A model generated the notes under the pieces. The model was not told the origin of the DNA, ran no database searches, and saw only the letters and a list, made by a program, of their open reading frames with translations. Of a DNA stretch of 50,949 nucleotides, positions 47,579 to 50,949 are shown in pieces (position 1 is the stretch's first letter; each line of letters begins with the position of its first letter). Position numbers and translations under genes: made by a program. Source of the stretch: Acidobacteriota bacterium (GTDB lineage: Bacteria; Acidobacteriota; Terriglobia; Acidiferrales; UBA7541); contig QHYQ01000235.1 in the NCBI GenBank assembly GCA_003224175.1, forward strand, positions 1-50,949, written 5' to 3'.

Positions 47579-48808
47579 TTAAGATTTCGGCACAGCGGAG
47601 CGGGCGCTCTCCACGGGTTTGAACTGCTTGCTCAGCGCCAGCCCTTGCTGCTGATAAGAAGAGCCAATCGCCTGACCGTATAGTTTCTCGGGGGCGTTTG
47701 CCATCCTGTGGTAGATGAGCCGTCCAATGATCTGCTTGTCCTCGAGCAAGAGGGGCACCTCGTGAGCCCGGATTTCGAGCACTGCCTTCGTGCCTTTGAT
47801 CTCGCCCGCTGCGCCGTAACCAAAGCCGGGATCGAAGAATCCGGCATAGTGGACGCTAAAGTCGCCGATTGATTGATCGAACGGCTCCATTTCAGCGGCG
47901 TAGGAAGGTGGTACGGAAAATCGCTCCTTTGAGGCCATCAAGTAGAAATCCCCTGGATCGAGAACGACCCTCTTTGACTTTGGGCTGTGAATGGGAACCC
48001 AAAAATCCGCGGGATCATAGATGCCCACTTTGCTTAGATCGATGGGAGGACAATATCTCTTCGCTTTGTACGCCACGATGCTCGAGCCTTCGCTCCCTTC
48101 GAGATCGGTAGTCGTGCGCAAGCCTCGGTCAATAATGGCTTGCTGATCTCTGCCTTGGCTCGACACCGCCTTTTTTAGCCCGCGCTCAATCACAGCCTCC
48201 GCCGGACCTTCTCCGTTTTCGTAGTAAACCAGCCGCTCTCTCTCGGCCAATTGTTCGAGAATCCCATCCGTGGAAAGCGGATTGCCTCGGATGAATCGAA
48301 GCTGATTGAGCTTTGTCCCTGCGGTCACAACGATCGGGAACGTCCGCGGCACGATCTCCACGTACAAGTCGCCGGCATATCCCTTTAGGACCCGCTCGAA
48401 TTCCAATCCGCCATCGGTGATGAGGCGCGTGAAAATATCCAGACGGCCCGTGGTGCTTTTTGGGTTGGCCTTGCCGCCAATATCTCGCGGCAGCGCGAGG
48501 CTCTCGAGCAAAGGCGCGACGTAAACGGCGTTCGTTTCCAGCAGCGTCGGCCGGCTCAAGTCATATTCGGCAATTCTCAGCTCTGCGATTTTGTTCCTGA
48601 GCGTCGCGGACCGGCCGGGAAGGAAGCTGGCCTGCACGCGATAAGCGACGTTCCCCAGCCGCAAATCGATCGAGGCAGGTTGAATCTGGTCATCGGGAAT
48701 TTCGGCGGAACAGCGAATCTTGCCATTCCCGATCAACTCGCGGATTTCCTGCGAGGGTAGTATCCCGGTCTTGCGTTCAGAACGCCGCGTCTGTGAGAAA
48801 AGGTCCAA
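47579..48808 (-). CDS. dcd: 2'-deoxycytidine 5'-triphosphate deaminase, double-length type
   Basis: The enzyme deaminates dCTP to dUTP, the source of dTMP. The 409-residue product is about twice a single Dcd. The N-terminal half has GILPSQEIRELIGNGKI, IQPASIDLRLGNVAYRV and GGKANPKSTTGRLDIFTRLI (the Dcd catalytic region); the C-terminal half (WVPIHSPKSKRVVLDPGDFY, GDFSVHYAGFFDPGFGYGAA) repeats the fold. This matches the PF06559-type family. The start is a TTG at 48808 with no ATG or GTG better placed. A TAGAAT -10-like box lies about 35 bases upstream. It sits downstream of thrS on the same strand. Confidence 0.85.
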   Translation of the reverse strand: MDLFSQTRRSERKTGILPSQEIRELIGNGKIRCSAEIPDDQIQPASIDLRLGNVAYRVQASFLPGRSATLRNKIAELRIAEYDLSRPTLLETNAVYVAPLLESLALPRDIGGKANPKSTTGRLDIFTRLITDGGLEFERVLKGYAGDLYVEIVPRTFPIVVTAGTKLNQLRFIRGNPLSTDGILEQLAERERLVYYENGEGPAEAVIERGLKKAVSSQGRDQQAIIDRGLRTTTDLEGSEGSSIVAYKAKRYCPPIDLSKVGIYDPADFWVPIHSPKSKRVVLDPGDFYLMASKERFSVPPSYAAEMEPFDQSIGDFSVHYAGFFDPGFGYGAAGEIKGTKAVLEIRAHEVPLLLEDKQIIGRLIYHRMANAPEKLYGQAIGSSYQQQGLALSKQFKPVESARSAVPKS

Positions 48809-48888
48809 AGCGCATCATTCCGTTCTTGTGTTTTTGGATTCTAGCACGGTGCAAACAGGAAGGTCGGCAGAGCCCTTTGAGGAAAATT

Positions 48889-50826
48889 CTAAGACGCCCC
48901 ACGAGCCTCGACTTCGGCGCGAAGTTTGACCAGAAATGCCGCGAGCGGCTGGGGGCCCAGGTCGCCCTTGCCGTGATGGCGCACGGAGACCGTACGGGCT
49001 TCGGCTTCTTTACCGCCCACGACCGCCATGTACGGAACTTTCTGCATTTCGGAGTCGCGAATCTTGGCCTGCAACTTTTCGTTGCGATCGTCGAGCGTGG
49101 CGCGGAACCCGGCGGCACCGAGTTCCGAAGCGACGGCCTTGGCGTAATCCGAAAACTTGTTGCTGACGGGCAAAACGGCCACCTGCACCGGGGCAAGCCA
49201 AAGCGGAAAGGCGCCGGCATAGTGCTCGATGAGGATGCCGAAGAATCGCTCGACGGAGCCCCACAGCGCGCGGTGAACCATCAAGGGCTGATGCCGGCTG
49301 CCGTCTTCGCCAACGTACTCTAGGCCAAAGCGCCCGGGCAGATTGAAATCGAACTGAACCGTGGTGAGCTGCCACGGGCGGCCGATAGCGTCAATCAGTT
49401 TGACGTCGATCTTGGGGCCGTAAAACGCCGCTTCGCCCTCCATGCGCTTGAACGGAATGTGCATGCGTTCAAGAGTTGAGGAAAGCGCGCGCGTGGCGCG
49501 TTCCCAATCTTCGCGGGAGCCCGCGTAATTCGCGGGGTGCGCCGCATCCCACTCCGAAAGCTCCACCTGGTAGCGTGAAAAGCCAAAGGTCTTCATCACC
49601 GCAAAAGCGAAATCAACGCAGGCCTCGACTTCGGCTTCGATCTGGCTGGGCATGCAAAAGATGTGCGCGTCATCCTGCGTGAAGCCCCGCACGCGCAGCA
49701 GGCCATGCAGCACGCCGGAACGTTCGTAGCGGTAGACGGTGCCGAGTTCGGCCAGGCGCACCGGCAAGTCGCGATAACTGCGCATCCGCGATTTGTAGAT
49801 CAAGATGTGGCCGGGGCAGTTCATGGGCTTGAGCTGATAATCCGCGTTTTCCACTTCGATCGCGCCAAACATATTCTCGCGATAGAAATTGGTGTGGCCG
49901 CTGGTCTTCCAGAGGTCCAGCCGCATGATGTGCGGCGTGAAGACGAGCTGATAGCCCCGGCGCAGCAGTTCATCGCGCAACCAATCTTCCATCAGCTTGC
50001 GCACCAAGCCGCCCTTGGGGTGCCAGAAGATCAGCCCGGGCCCGGCTTCTTCTTGGATGCTGAAAAGATCGAGCTCTGGACCCAGCCGCCGGTGATCCCG
50101 GCGTTTGGCCTCTTCCAGGCGGTGCAGATATTCGTCGAGCTCCGGCTGCGTGAAAAAGCACGCGCCGTACACGCGCTGCATCTGCGGATTGCCTTCTTGC
50201 CCTTTCCAGTAGGCGCCCGCCACGTTCATCAGCTTGAACGCGCGAATGCGGCCCGTGCTGGGGATGTGCGGCCCTCGGCAGAAATCGATGAATTTGCCGG
50301 TGGTGTAAAACGAGACCATCGGCTCGACTGCTTTTTCTTCCACCAATTCGCATTTGAAGCCCTGGTCCCATTTCTTATAAAGCTCGACGGCCTCCGCTTT
50401 GGGGAGCAGCTTGCGCTCATTGGGCAGGTCGCGGGCCGCGAGTTCGTGCATCTTTTTTTCGATGCGCTCGAGATCTTCCGGCGTGAAGGGCTGGTGGCGC
50501 AGGAACTCATAAAAAAATCCGTAATCGATGGGTGGCCCGATACCCAGCTTCACGTCTGGAAAGAGCTCGAGTACAGCAGCGGCCAGCAGATGCGCCGCCG
50601 AATGCCGGAAGACCTGCAGCGACTCGGGATCTTTCGAGGTGAGAATCTTCAGTGAAGTGTTTTCTTGGAGCGGCCGCGAAAGATCAATGAGCTCGCCATC
50701 CACGCGTGCCACCAGTGCTTCGCGCGCCAGCCCCTGCGAGATTTTCCGGGCAATCTCCGCCGGAGTCGTGCCGCGCGGCACTTCCTGCTGCGAGCCGTCG
50801 GGAAGCGTGACTTGAATGGTATCCAT
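48889..50826 (-). CDS. thrS: Threonine-tRNA ligase
   Basis: ThrRS charges tRNA-Thr and edits Ser-tRNA. From ATG 50826 (MDTIQVTLPDGSQQEVPRGT, a TGS domain) the 645-residue protein has the editing domain (RHSAAHLLAAAVLELFPDVK with its HxxxH-like pair), the class II core with zinc Cys in LKPMNCPGHILIYKSRMRSY, motif 2 (ELGTVYRYERSGVLHGLLRV) and motif 3 (HRALWGSVERFFGILIEHYA), and an anticodon-binding domain. The frame is open to 50910, but those residues are not conserved. No T-box leader was recognised. infC, often next to thrS, is 3 kb away here. Confidence 0.96.
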   Translation of the reverse strand: MDTIQVTLPDGSQQEVPRGTTPAEIARKISQGLAREALVARVDGELIDLSRPLQENTSLKILTSKDPESLQVFRHSAAHLLAAAVLELFPDVKLGIGPPIDYGFFYEFLRHQPFTPEDLERIEKKMHELAARDLPNERKLLPKAEAVELYKKWDQGFKCELVEEKAVEPMVSFYTTGKFIDFCRGPHIPSTGRIRAFKLMNVAGAYWKGQEGNPQMQRVYGACFFTQPELDEYLHRLEEAKRRDHRRLGPELDLFSIQEEAGPGLIFWHPKGGLVRKLMEDWLRDELLRRGYQLVFTPHIMRLDLWKTSGHTNFYRENMFGAIEVENADYQLKPMNCPGHILIYKSRMRSYRDLPVRLAELGTVYRYERSGVLHGLLRVRGFTQDDAHIFCMPSQIEAEVEACVDFAFAVMKTFGFSRYQVELSEWDAAHPANYAGSREDWERATRALSSTLERMHIPFKRMEGEAAFYGPKIDVKLIDAIGRPWQLTTVQFDFNLPGRFGLEYVGEDGSRHQPLMVHRALWGSVERFFGILIEHYAGAFPLWLAPVQVAVLPVSNKFSDYAKAVASELGAAGFRATLDDRNEKLQAKIRDSEMQKVPYMAVVGGKEAEARTVSVRHHGKGDLGPQPLAAFLVKLRAEVEARGAS

Positions 50827-50949
50827 GCGCAATTTCGCTGCAGCGACAAAATCTAACGCTAACAAATCGTTTCCGGCAGGGTCAAGGCGCTGCAGCGCGT
50901 CGCGAGCCAAAATTATGATAGTGTCGCCTCTAAACCCGGATGCGGAGAA

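Noticed and set aside
50827-50949. T-box leader upstream of thrS
   Set aside because: No T-box core sequence or terminator/antiterminator pair is visible in the short leader available.

Overview
The window looks like a chromosomal segment of an Acidobacteriota bacterium, probably of the Terriglobia (Koribacter/Solibacter/Acidoferrales-like) group. The case rests on gene families and synteny, not on any database search: a von Willebrand-type protein of the acidobacterial TIGR03436 kind, a DUF4382/DUF5666-type lipoprotein, a DUF6152-type protein, a large TPR protein next to rnhB, a class II NrdJ reductase with a C-terminal zinc ribbon, and an ACP-acyltransferase fusion. No tRNA, rRNA, CRISPR array, phage or intact insertion sequence was recognised. 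It is mostly a core-genome region.

Layout. 1-2.3 kb (minus): yidC (cut by the window edge), an rnpA gene fused to the 3' half of yidD, and rpmH with a TTG start. 2.7-6.6 kb: an accessory patch with a decayed lipoprotein gene, a small CxxC protein, a gene remnant, a secreted GlcG/HbpS-like protein and a HEAT-repeat protein. 6.8-12.2 kb (plus): a translation and secretion operon ffh-tag-rpsP-khpA-rimM-trmD-rplS-rnhB behind a clear sigma70-type promoter. 12.4-19.9 kb: TPR protein, thiE, an AI-2E-type permease, then cdaA-cdaR-glmM (cyclic-di-AMP synthesis and cell-wall precursor). 20.0-23.5 kb: a candidate structured RNA, nrdJ, and a promoter/small-ORF/terminator unit. 23.8-29.8 kb: secreted proteins of unknown function, the ACP-acyltransferase fusion, a LOG-family protein and a VWA protein. 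29.8-38.3 kb (minus): the replication block gyrA, gyrB, dnaN, dnaA with the likely chromosome origin. 38.6-45.9 kb (minus): beta-propeller protein, ymdB, 6S RNA, zapA, pheT, pheS, a truncated rplT, rpmI and infC with an ATC start codon. 46.2-50.8 kb: two secreted proteins, a dCTP deaminase and thrS.

How they work together. The dnaA-dnaN gap has DnaA-box-like sites followed by four TAG trinucleotides in DnaA-trio orientation, and the dnaA upstream region has a palindromic pair plus a third box spaced one helical turn apart. With dnaN, gyrB and gyrA alongside, this makes an origin neighbourhood. The rpmH-rnpA-yidC group, often adjacent to dnaA, lies about 35 kb away here, and recF is missing between dnaN and gyrB. 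6S RNA sits in its classic place beside zapA.

The most unusual points are breaks and rearrangements in normally conserved genes: the rnpA-yidD chimera, bL20 truncated after 37 residues directly before a PheS whose N-terminal coiled-coil domain appears duplicated, and a PheT lacking its N-terminal OB-fold. The two best candidates for something undescribed are the palindrome plus stem-loop RNA at 20059-20220 and the promoter/44-codon ORF/terminator cassette at 23234-23457. All functional calls come from reading the translated sequence and from recalled family knowledge.
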